DNA from: Areca catechu
Taxonomy: Eukaryota; Streptophyta; Magnoliopsida; Arecales; Arecaceae
Assembly (NCBI GenBank): GCA_021397845.1
Contig: CM038047.1
Location: 34,207,601-34,271,600 of the forward strand
Length of the DNA stretch: 64,000 bases
Reading direction: 5' to 3'
Position 1 is the first letter of the stretch. Each line of letters starts with the position of its first letter. A program made the translations under genes and the position numbers. The notes below the pieces were generated by a model, which was not told the origin of the DNA, did not search any database, and saw nothing but the letters and a program-made list of their open reading frames with translations. Below, in pieces: positions 34,501 through 46,279 of the stretch.

Positions 34501-37500
34501 AAGTCGTTTAGTGTTTATCACCCAGACTGGTTGCTTTATTACCTTTTTTTTGAAAAGTTTCAGTTGGAAAATTTACATGTTATTTTTGTTCCACATTTAT
34601 GTGCTTATTAGTATTATTATATGCTCCTCCAGGGCTGCTCCAGGAGGTAAGACGACATACATTGCAGCTCTAATGAAGAATACAGGTAAATTCAATGTGT
34701 CCTGCTTAAGTATTGCTTCTTTAGCTTATATACTTCTTCAGATTAGATTCTCCTATCTTGTTTACATTATTTGGGATGGGTTCAGGTGGGCTGGCTGGCC
34801 CAGCTCAGAAATTGCCACCCCTACTTGTAGCTATGCATGCTATATATGTTTCCATGCTAATATTTAAAATAATTTAGTATTAATGATGTAGAAGAATCTG
34901 CTATCTCCTAATCTGAGTTACCTTTTTACAAAAGTCAAAAAATAGCGTGATGGCCAAAATTTCCTAAACAAAATTCTCTATCTGAAGAAATGTATGAGTG
35001 GAGCAGGTGCTAATGTTGATATTTTGAAAAAGGATTTGTAATTTGTCAATCAAAACTTTAGGGGATCTCATACAAAGCTTCCTTATGTGCACCTTTTCTC
35101 ATCTTTCTTATCTATGATGCATCTAGTACTAGTAATGATCTGCCTTTCTATGCTTTGCATGTTTAATCCATCAATTGAATAACCAAAAACTGTACACTCT
35201 AAATTATTGATTAGATAAGCATGTTATAAAATTAATGTTTTTCTGAGCTGACATTGGCCTTTTCATTTCTAAACTGTTAATCTTGATTATGTTCTGTCAT
35301 CATATATTACATTCTGTATTCTCTCTAGTTTTTTTTTTTTTTTTTTTAAATTTTTTTTTGAAAATTGCCTTAATATTCCAGGAATAATTTATGCAAATGA
35401 GTACAAGGAACCAAGGGTCAAGTCACTGCTAGCAAATATACATCGAATGGGTGTGACAAACACTGTAGTGTGCAACTATGATGCGAAGGAGGTTAGTATT
35501 TAGACAAATTTATCTTCAATGTGGTACTGAATATCAGCTGTATGCTGTTATTTCTTGTCATGAATAGTTGACTAGTCTTCTATGTTTCATGTCTTTTATG
35601 CTTTGTGCTTGTTTTCTTGATGTCTAATGTATTGAAAATTTCAATCTGTGATATTTTTAAGAATATTCTCTATTGATGATTTTTGTTATATCTCATGCTG
35701 TGCAGATCATATTCTTATTTGCATATGTTCACTATATTTTTTCTTTTTAAGGAAACATCTCTTCTAATTTTTATAAGTATCTTGTGTTGTTTTCTGTTGT
35801 GAATGAATTTGAATTCTTTGATTTATTGTGTCAGCATACATCATTCATTGGCCCGGTAGCTTTTTGAGTGCTCTGCATATTCATGCATTCATCTACCTTT
35901 AATGATCAAAATGATTTTTGCATACACTTGCTTGTGCAGTAAAATAAAATATTGAAATAATTGCTGAGGATTATTTTTTCTGAAATCAAGAGATAGAACA
36001 GTAGCTAATAAGAAAATTGAAGTTATTGATGATGTGTTATCTTTTGAGTTTAGCTACCAAAGGTTCTTGGATTAAATTCTGTTGATAGGGTATTACTGGA
36101 TGCCCCCTGCACCGGCATTGGGGTGAGTTTAGCTTGTCACCTTTTCTCACAGCATGTAGTTCTTGTTTCTTGTATGAACTGTTCAACTAATGAGTGCCAT
36201 GTTTTTTTTTGTTCTTTGAAGACTATCTGCCCAGATCAACAATCTATTAAAACATCCAAGTCCATTGAAGATGTACAAAATTGTGCTTTCCTGCAAAAGG
36301 TAAATTTGCATTTTCTTTAGTAGGTGATGTTTCTTTGACATTGATTAAATAATCAGGTCATGACCTCTCCATTTATGGGAATGAGGCTTGATTGACATAC
36401 CTTTTTTCTGTATTCTTAGCAGTGGATGTCCCTTAAAAAGTCCTGTCATACCTTTTTTCTGTATTCTTAGCAGTGGATGTCCCTTAAAAAGTCCTGTCAT
36501 AGGTTTTTGGGTTGAATTTAGGGTGCTCTTCTAGTCTTATTTGTTTAAATGTCATCTGCATTTTGAAAATCTAGATTCTAGAGAGCCTAGCAGTGCTTTA
36601 GGTTCACAGTATTAAAATCATGTTTGTGTTATGCACAGCGTATTCTGTTTTCTTTTGTAAACTACTACACACACACACTGAGAGTTACAAGAGTTGTAAA
36701 AGATAAATTAATATATGCTAACATTTGCATGAGTGACTGAAGTTCTTCCTCTTCTGGATATTTTACTGTTATCTCAATTATTTAAAAGAACAATTGATAT
36801 TTCTAACCAAGTAAGACATTCTTTATCATCTCTAATGTGCCTGCTGATACTGAAAAACATAAGATGCACACCCTGCTGACAAATAGTCTCTCTTACTAGA
36901 TTAAGATTAATCCCTTTTTTAGTGGCACTGATATTATTTCTCTCTGGCTACTTCATTCTCTGACGAAAGGTATCAGCTGTTCGTATTTGAGAATACTGTC
37001 TCTTGATTCATTTAGCAGGCAAGGGATTTATTTGGGACCTATTACCACCTTGCCAATCAAATCCATTTGTTTGATATCCAATTGTCTGTTTATTTTTTAA
37101 TGTGCATTCTATGATTATTGTTCTTTGAATAATCATATTCAGATGGGCCATTATATATTGGCTTCCTGAATGTGTATTAATTTTTCTTGCAGCAACTGAT
37201 TTTAGCAGCAATCGATTTAGTGGATGCTAATTCAAAATCAGGGGGGTACATAGTTTACTCAACTTGCTCTGTGATGGTTCCTGAGGTTTGTATAAAACAT
37301 GAATGCCGGCTAAACTAATTAAATTTCAAGATTAATGTGTTGTTGTTTTAAGGCATTCCTTTATATCTTGTAGAATGAAGCGGTTATAGACTATGCACTC
37401 AAAAAGAGAGATGTAAAACTTGTGCCATGTGGATTGGACTTTGGTCGCCCAGGGTATGCTAATTTATAATGATGTAACTAAATTTGTACATTTATAATAG

Positions 37501-40500
37501 CTTGAACTTTATAGCAAGTTTCTCTGCTGCCCAGGTTCATTCGCTTTAGGGAGCTGAGGTTTCATCCCTCTTTAGAAAAAACAAGGCGGTTTTATCCCCA
37601 TGTAAACAACATGGAAGGTTTTTTCGTGGCCAAGGTAAATCATTTTATAAAACATATCAAATAAAAGGGTTCAACTCAATTTTTGGTGATTTATATTAAA
37701 AAATAAGTAACTTATGTTATTTCATGTAGTGATACATACTGCTTGGCTATGAACTTGAGCTGTGTTTTACTTGCATTCCTTTATCTGCTATAATATTGTT
37801 TAGTATTGACATAGACCATCTTAACATGAATTAATGTCAAACCTTTTTCTTGATGTATATGCTTAGAAATTACATTGCATACCTTTGTGATGAATAAGTT
37901 GTCTGTAGACTTATTCCTTGAAGGTACATAGATGTTGTATCAGCGATTCAGCATTGGTTAAATATGGTAAATTTGAGACACATGGATAGCGTAAGTAGCT
38001 ACAATATAAAGTACAAAATAAAGGAGGTGCAAATTTCCTTATGTAATTGCACAGATATACACCAATATTGGATGTGATTAAAGCTGCACCATAGCTATTT
38101 TAATTGCTTGTCTCTTCGGAGCTGTTGTAAATGAATTATGGAGAAGAGGCTGCATGGTGCATGTTGTTTGTGAATAATGCTGTCAGTGGAGAAAATAACA
38201 TGCGATATCTAAAAGTAATATGATGGAAGGAAGATCAAGGGAGGTTATAAAGAACAAATGAAACAGAAATATGAAGTATGTAGAAAGCCACAAAGCATAA
38301 TTGATGTCCGAAAATCTGCCATAAAATTTTTATTTGTTATCTGGGATCAGTTACACCACAGACTGCAAGGATAGAGCAGTGCTGATGAATTTTGAAGTTT
38401 TGCATGAGATCTGCAAGCCATAGGAGTTTTGAAGATCCAAAACAATGTGGTTGATATTATTATTGTGGTTAGAATTTTCCATGATAGGATTGATGCATAT
38501 GTTTAAGGTGACATATGAAGGTGAAATAACTTGTGGTTTGAATAATCACATTAGAGAGGTGATGGAAACCTGTTGGGATTTTCAAACGTGTTAAACTAAT
38601 ATCTCAGAAGGCCTTTGTTAGATTTGTTGGTACAGCTGAACAAGAAGACTCGACAATAGGACATCTTGGACAGAAATTGCAGGGAACAAGTTGGAAAGGC
38701 TTAATTTGACAAAACGTGTGTGATTGGTGGGAAGGAATGATGGAGATGTCATTAATATGAAAAATTGGTCTTGGTGATTTAAGATTTATAATTTGTTTTA
38801 CTGCATTGAATTGTTTGGATTGAAGTTTGAATACGAAAGAAATGGCTGATATGTTAAAGGAAGGACAGAGCTGATTTGTTGACTTCTTGGTTAGTTGCAG
38901 CTTTCAAGTCATCACAAAATTACTAGTAGTGGCCTAGAAATGCCTGATAACTAGGCAATCATCCCTTCCTGGTCCTCTAGCAAATTTCAGCGGTTTTCTT
39001 GCTATCATGGGCTTTCTTTTAATCAGTTTTAATTTTAAGTTAGGGGGAGTTATATATACACACACACACACACACACATGCTGATAGTAAAAGTTGTTTA
39101 TGCTAGATGTAGTAGTTGAGATCATGCATTTTAAATTAGATGGTCTAGATTACTTCTAGGATTTCTTCAATTGTAAGCCTGATATGTTTATCCCTTTTCT
39201 TATCTTTTGAACCACAAGGCTTAGACAAAATTGTTATCCTAGGAAACTGCTAGATTTTTGCCAACTCGTCCTAAATAACTGAAAGAATTCAGTCTTGCCT
39301 TTCCACCATATTTGCTGCCCACGCATTCTGCCTCTTCTTGCCATGCATTGAGCTCATATTAGATTCTCAAGGAACATGTGACAAGAGCCTTATTAAGAAG
39401 TTTTAGCAGCAGCAGATTTCTTGACAAGCTTTCCAGTTCCTTAGCTAACCAATGCTTTGATGCTCTAGCTTCTGTCTCCATTTGGCTAAACAGCTCTTCA
39501 ATGCTCGAGTATCTATTTCCAGCTCCCTTGGCTAAACAGTATGATTTGAGCATCTCCCCTGCATGCTTTCCGGTTTCCCCCATCCATTAGGGTAATCTTA
39601 CCAATGATGGCTCCACCACAACCTCACAAAGAAGTAAAAAAAGGCAGCAATTCACACATGAAGGGGGAAAAAATTCAAACCCAAAATCTCAGTCCACATT
39701 CTGATGTGCCATTCAATATATATGAATTTCTTTTTCTTGTTACTTTTAACATTTAGGCATTTTTGCTTCCACCCAGAAAAATGGAACAGTTTTAGGCTTC
39801 ATAAATTTCCTTATTTGTAATTTAATCCTGATGTTGCCCACCTGACCCTTTGCATAATGATACTCTTTCCGTTGTATAACTCTCTTAACTTTCAAAGTGT
39901 GTTCTATCACACAGCATTCTGTCAAGCCTGTTTTCTTTCTCCTTATCCCTTTGTGAAAATCTCCATTTATCTTTTTATTCTTTTGCATAATAGATCCAGG
40001 TTTTCCATGACTCCTGACTGATGCCTTATTTTAATTAATCTTCCATTAAAGTTGCTTGGTCATCAATATTAAGCTTCCTAAGTAAACTATGTTTTATTCT
40101 AGAACTTACAAGTTCGTCCATTATTATGTTTTTCATAAAATAATATAGAACTTCAACTACAAAATATCGATTACAATGAGAAGGAAATGATGAAGTCTTT
40201 TTAATGCATCAATGTGAAGCACCGATCTCTTCAAATTTTGGATGCCTTTCCATATGTCAAAACAACTTACTTTATTGATTTATTCCCCATACTATTGACA
40301 TGTGTGCAAATTATATGTTGTTCGGTTATATCATTAAGCCTACTTTTTTATGAGTATATCCTGCTTGCCTGTCTTTGCTCATCGACTCTAGTTATGTTTA
40401 GACAGAATTGCACATTTGTCCGAATTGTACTTATCTGCATGGCTTGCATCTCTCTTTTTCTAATGTACAAAACAATTGGTAATAATGCTACCAAGTATTT

Positions 40501-41075
40501 ATTGATGTAGAGTCTAACTTTAGCAATTTTATTATAATTACATCCTACAGTTGAAGAAGCTAAGCAATTCCAAACCAGCAGCTTCAGAAGCTCCTAGGAC
40601 AACAGAAAAAACTGAAGAGGCAGCAGTTACTGATGACAATAAGGTTGTACAGAAGGATGTCCCAAATGGAAAACCTGAACAGCTAAAAATTTCGAAAAAG
40701 GGTAAAGGAAAGAAAAAGAGTGGTTCAGAAAGCGGAAACCCTAATGGAGGAAAAGCATCACCTTCATCCAAAGCCAAGCTGAGAAAAAAACGGAAATTTC
40801 CTTCCAGAGAGGAAATTTCACAAGCTAGGTAAGGCTTCAGTGATCTGCATCGCCCTATCTTCCCATTCATTCATGGGTATTATTTTAGCTTTTCCATACA
40901 GTTCCCTTTTAGATTAGAGTTTTTAATCATGAATCTAAGGGCATATTCTCTCTCTTGGATGGATATTTTCTTTTTAAAATCTTACGCTTGAATCACTAAC
41001 AGAGAGGAGAAAAGGAAAGCCTTGAAGAAGAGAAAGGCTGGAGGAGCATTGGAAGAGCAAGGGAGAACAACCTGA
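31600..41075 (+). CDS. NOP2: 25S rRNA (cytosine-C5) methyltransferase NOP2
   Basis: Seventeen coding exons: 31600-31870, 31969-32129, 32227-32290, 32408-32541, 32636-32719, 32913-32987, 33074-33145, 33252-33325, 34633-34685, 35382-35491, 36054-36122, 36222-36299, 37193-37285, 37374-37453, 37535-37634, 40551-40828, 41003-41075. All junctions are GT-AG and in phase, giving 622 residues. The N-terminal ~150 residues are acidic and charged. The Rossmann methyltransferase has SAM motif I DMAAAPGGKT (310-319), motif IV DAPCTGIG (382-389, Cys385) and motif VI STCS (438-441, catalytic Cys440). The C-terminal ~115 residues are Lys-rich with nucleolar-type basic runs. The protein places m5C on large-subunit rRNA and is needed for 60S assembly in the nucleolus. 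It resembles plant NOP2A/OLI2 and NOP2B, not the PUA-containing NOP2C. No break is visible. Confidence 0.95.
36396..36497. repeat. 51-bp perfect tandem duplication in NOP2 intron 12
   Basis: 36396-36446 and 36447-36497 are identical by eye, each beginning CATACCTTTTTTCTGTATTC and ending AAAAAGTCCTGT. Each unit contains a pyrimidine tract followed by TTCTTAGCAG, which looks like a splice acceptor. Confidence 0.95.
37635..40550 (+). other. NOP2 intron 15, 2.9 kb
   Basis: By far the longest NOP2 intron. It holds an (AC)n microsatellite at 39058-39078. On the minus strand, 39359-39583 is open for 74 codons with a charged, helix-like composition, but I do not recognise it. No transposon ends were found. 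Confidence 0.55.
39058..39078. repeat. (AC)n microsatellite
   Basis: About ten AC units following TATATATAC inside NOP2 intron 15. Confidence 0.9.
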
Positions 41076-42320
41076 TGAATTGTGATGCAGGGAGAAGGGA
41101 GAACCCTCAGTTGCTCGATTGACTGGTTGCTAGCTATCAACTGGATTCAGATCGGGCGCAACAAATTTTTGATTTGAAAAATTGAAATAGTTTTGGGTCC
41201 TTACATATAGGCTTTTGATTTATCCCGAGCCATTAATGCGCTATCATTTCACATTTTTTTGCGAACTTGCCTGTCAGGACTGCCACGGTATGCTGTTCTA
41301 AGATTTCTAATATATATCTAATTATTTTAGTTCTTCCCCTGGATATTCACCTGTAGCACGAAGTGGTCTGCTTCTGTAATTTTTCTAGAACATGTGTACA
41401 ACAATACTATGATTGTGGTTGCTGATTGTTCTATTGCGATATCATGGCTTCAGTAACGGACATGTAAAGATGGTCTGACGAGGTGTGTCCTGCTGATCGT
41501 TTATGGATTTGGTCTATGGTGCTCTGGTTTAACTAATTGGTCGGTGCTGATATTTGTGGCGGACTCGCCCACTCAGGAATTTTATTATTTTTTTTTACAA
41601 ATTTTGTGACTCACCTAGTTTTTGGACGTCGGTGCTGTAAGATGGCCTGAGAGATTACGGGTTGTTAGTCCATTTGAAAGTGCAACGGCTAATTTTCAGT
41701 TGAAAATTAACTTCTTTGCGATGCTATCCTTGTAGGTTGTATTTGATGAAATCAAACATTATGTCTTGCGCAACTTTTTTGTAATTCAAGTATCACAGCA
41801 AAGATTCTCTCTTATTTATCTATTTTCTTCCCTCTATTTATCTATTTTTTTTCATGTTGGTCTCCTATAATAAAACCTCGTGGCATCTCCAAGGTGTAGG
41901 TTTTTTTTTTTCTTAAATTTTATTTTATGTTTTAATAACCTGGATTGTTTATATCTAATGAGTATGATTACATTCAGGAGTCTAAAAATAAAAAATCTTA
42001 GAAGGTTGGAGAATGTCTGGAAATCTAATCGATCGTTGTTGCCGAGCCACTCTCAAAGGAAGATATTCAAGAAAGTATTTAGTCGACCTCGAAAACTAAC
42101 AACTGTCCAATCACTTCCGAAAAAAAATATATCAGGAAGATATAATTGGCAACAACATTTTTTACTCCCTCTCGTGCCCCTCTTAACTTTGCCCTTGGTA
42201 CGAAGATAAAAAGCTAACTGACAATTTATACTATCTTTTCCTTCACCATCCAAAGCCTTTTCATTCAAGTTAATTTTGAGAAAGCAAGGAGAGTAGAAGC
42301 TTCTAGGTAATGAATATCAT
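41076..42320. other. 3' flank of NOP2 and spacer
   Basis: The first ~350 bases probably include the NOP2 3' UTR (T-rich with TTTGTA/TGTAA motifs near 41370-41470). The rest holds no supported gene; open frames near 41880-42210 are low-complexity. Confidence 0.45.
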
Positions 42321-42330
42321 GCTGATGAGG

Positions 42331-44528
42331 GTTTTTTTTTTTTTTTTTTTTTTTTTAATAATATTTTTTAATTTTATATTTTCAAATTAATGCCACTTTC
42401 ATTTTATTTATGAATTTAGGTGTACGGCCATCCAAAAAAAAAGAAAAAGAAAATGAAATAGTGGGTAGAAAAAATATTTGAAATCGCGGGTTCCACCCAC
42501 GATTTCTCTTCCATTTTTTTAATTTTAAACTTTAATAAAATAAAAAAAAATAAAAAATTAGAAAAAAAATTTAAAAATAAAAAATAATAATATGATACTA
42601 TAATAATTTTTAAAATTATTATAACCTGTGATTTTGCAGTCCGGTTGCCGATCCAGCCATCGATCTGGTAGCCAGTCCGGCTCCGACCATCGATCCGACG
42701 GCCAGTTCGACTGCTATGTCGGTGCCAGTCCGATCGCTGGTCTAGCTACAAGTCCGGCCACTGGTCTGACAGTCGATCACCGGTCTGACGGTTGATCCGG
42801 TCGCCAGGATCTGGCCACCGGTCTGACCGCCGGTCCAGCCACCGGTCCGCCACGCCATCAGGGTTTGGCGATCGGACCGGTGCTAATCCGACTACCAGTC
42901 CGGTCACCAGGTCGATACCAGTCCGACTGGCAGTTCGATCGGTATCAGTATCCAATCAAACCAGTGATCGGACGGTGGCCAAACTTTTTTAATTTTTTTT
43001 TAAAAATTTAGATCAGTGATCGGTACCAGTCTGGGTGGCCCGTAATTTTTTTTATTTTTAATTTTTTTAAAAAAAATTAGATTTTATTATATTATTTTTA
43101 AATATTTTTAATTTTATTATATTATTTTTAATATTTTAAATATTATAAAATTTTTATGTTATTTTAAATATTTTAAATTTCATTGTATTATTTTAAATAT
43201 TTTATTATATTATTTTAAATTTTGTTATTTATTTTTTAAAATTTTGTTAGATTAAAATTTAATTAAAAAATAATATTTATAGGTATTTTTTTTAATTCTT
43301 TAAATATTTTTGAAAATAAGATGTCAATGACATATTCATAATTAAATCAAACGTTACAAATGGCATTTTTGTAATTAAATCAAATATTCTTATAAAAATT
43401 AAATTAAAATCATGGGTTTGTAATTTTGATTTAATTCTTAAAATACTCTTTATAATATTTGATTTAATTACAAAAATGGCATTTATAAAGTTTGATTTAA
43501 TTACAAAAATGTCAAATTTCCAGAAAAGTATTTAGGGAATTAAAAAAAATCTGACATAAATGCATGCCATAAATATATTTTTTAATTAAATTTTAATCTA
43601 ACAAAATTTTAAAAAATAAATAATAAAATTTAAAAAAATATAATAAAATATTTAAAATAATACAATAAAATTTATAAAATTTAAAATAACATAATAAATT
43701 TATAATATTTAAAATAGTATAATAAAATTAAAAATATTAAAAATATTTAAAATAATATAATAAAATCTAAATTTTTTAAAAAAAATTAAAAAATAAAAAA
43801 AAAGTTATGGGTCACCCGGACTGGTACCGATCACTGATCTAAATTTTTAAAAAATATTTAAAAAAGTTCGTCCACCTTCCGATTACTGATTTGATTGGAT
43901 ACTGATACCGATCGAACTGCCAACCGGACTGGTATCGACATGGTGACTGGACTGGCAGTCGGATTAGCACCGGTCCTATCTCCAGAACCTGGTGGCGGAC
44001 TGGTGGCCGGATCCTAGCAACCGGATCAACCGTCAAACCGGTGACTGACTGTCAGACCAGTGATCGGACTGGCAGCTAGACCGGCGATCGGACTGGCATT
44101 GACTTAGCAACCGAATTGACCGTCGGATCGATGGTTGGAGCCGGACTAGCTATCAGACAGGTGGCCGGATCGGTGACCAGATTGCAAAATCGCATGTTAT
44201 AATAATTTAAAAAAATTATTATAGTATCATATTATTATTTTTATTTTTAAATTTTTTCTAATTTATTATATTTTTATTTATTAATTTTTATTAAAATTTA
44301 AAATAAAAAAATGGAGGAGAAATCACGGGTGGAACTCGTGATTTCTTGAAATCACCGGATTCAAATATTTTTTCTTTTTTTTATTATTTTTTTGAAATCA
44401 CGGGTAGAACCCGCGATTTCGTTTTTTTTTTTTTCGGATGGACCGTATTCCTAAATCCGTAAATAAAACGGAAGCGACATTAATTTGGAAAATAAAATAT
44501 TAAAAACTATTATTTTTTAAAAAAAGCC
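42331..44528. mobile_element. ~2.2-kb foldback element (long inverted repeat)
   Basis: The segment folds on itself around about 43430. The left arm (42331-43428) and right arm (43432-44528) match as reverse complements over almost their whole length. Anchors: GGTGTACGGCCATCC at about 42419 pairs with GGATGGACCGTATTCC near 44436; the GC-rich blocks 42640-42975 and 43865-44190 pair at high identity; TTGTTAGATTAAAATTTAA near 43248 pairs with its complement near 43580. Each arm has an AT-rich part, a GC-rich part dense in CCGGT/ACCGG, and near its outer end a small palindrome (AAATCGCGGG-CCACCCACGATTT type). No protein is credible. It looks like a foldback or MULE/MITE-type element; target duplication was not resolved. 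Confidence 0.85.
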
Positions 44529-46274
44529 CCGGGTATCTCAAGCTGTCCTGGTACCTCCGATGATAGCCAAATGGATTGATTTTATAGTTTGCATGGTCAT
44601 CCGTTCCATAATGAATTGAGGCGGCAAAATAATATTTTTGAAAATTTTATTATGTTCTGCCAACTAAATATGATAAATAATGTAGACCATTTTGATGTTT
44701 GATAAAATTATTTAAAAATTTATTATAATTTTTATTTTAATTATGGACTACTATTAATTATTATTTTTAATTATTTTATTTTATTAAAAATAGATTGATT
44801 ATATGATTTGGATTGATAGGCTTGTTTATAAATCTAATGTTGTTAGCGATCTTTATGTTTGAACTATATGTATCTTATGTTAGTTGGTATGGTTGAAATG
44901 GTATATATATAATCCTTAATCCAACTTGAGCTCATGATGGGAGAGCATGCTAGAGTTTGCTTATAACTAGACTAGGTTCATACTCTAAAACTTTGATTTT
45001 GATGCTTGCATCATTAAAAACCGTCGTTCAAGCAAATGGTTTATAGAGAGGAAAACCTAATCCTAAAATATATATGTATATTTCAAGACATTCTAATGAC
45101 ATAAAAAGGTATTCCTCTAATTTTAGATTATTATTTTGGTGTTCTAACAACCATGCATAAGATCTTGGTATGAAAAATTTTTTATATTTAGTATTAGAGT
45201 CGACTATGCATGATCTAGAACCTATTTTTATCTTATTAATAAAATAATTCTTCTCGTCACCTCCCCAGTTTCCCTATCCCGTGTGGCCACCCTCTAGGGT
45301 AAACCATCATCATGCTGCCGCGCCGATCTCCCTTGGCAACGAAGCTAAGGAACCTAGTTGTGGTGGTGCAGGGCACGCTATCTTGACGGTTTGGATTATG
45401 TCATGGAACTGGATTGGGTTCCATGGGTCTCAATCGAGAAGTAATGGTGGTCAATTGATTTGGTGTCTACGTTTTCTTGCCTTCCAACAGTCAGAAATCG
45501 ACGGATGGCTAAGGAGAGAGTGGTTAGTGAATTGAGCTTTCCGAGTGGCCACCTGATAGAATTTGGAAGAGAATCAATCTCTCCCATGCTCTCCATCATC
45601 AAAAAGGGGCGTGGAAGGCATGACCGGTGGTTGGAGGAGCCTTTAAGGTCGGCTGCTGGTGTTAATGGTCAGTCGATGGCTTGCCGATGCAGATAGGCAA
45701 GCCCATGGCTCGCCGGCCATTGTATTTTGGTGATGGGAGAGGCGGTTTTGGCAGCTCCGCCACCCAAGAGGAAGAGCTTCTCCTTTTTCGGCGGTTCCTA
45801 GCCATCATGCCACTGATGACCAGGAGATGGTTGCTGGAGTTCCGGGTTGGCTGGTGGCTCATTGGCAAGCTCAAGGCTTGCTGGATATGGAGGATTTTGG
45901 ATGATGATCCGTGGAAGAAGTCTCGGAAGGAAGAAAAAGAATGGGATTAGTGGGTTTGGATTTGGGTTCGGGTTTCAACCCGTTTAAAATCTAATCCATT
46001 AATTAGTTAGTTCATTTAATTAGTTGATCGAATCCAATTACATTGGATTAAATTTAATTTAGGTTAAGAAGATTTTTTACGATTTAATTCCTATCAAGTT
46101 TTAAATTATATTTAGGTACCTATTATTTTTAATAGATTTTACTTTTTAAAGGAGTTCTTTTATTGAAAAGCTCCTATACCATCTATTATTTACGATTCAG
46201 TTCTATATTATTAAATTTTTGATAAAATTGTTATACCTTATTCATTTTTTCTCTGATTTGAATAATTTTTTAAC
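44529..46274. other. spacer with an unexplained GC-rich block
   Basis: 44530-45250 is AT-rich. 45270-45950 is distinctly GC-richer and open on both strands for 70-90 codons (for example 45681-45950 on +), but no family is recognised and the frames overlap each other. It may be a decayed gene fragment or part of an old LTR. The remainder to 46274 is AT-rich. Confidence 0.4.
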
Positions 46275-46279
46275 TATTG

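Noticed and set aside
42746..44036. Open frames in the foldback element
   Set aside because: They lie in the GC-rich arm cores, occur as mirror images in both arms and show no domain.
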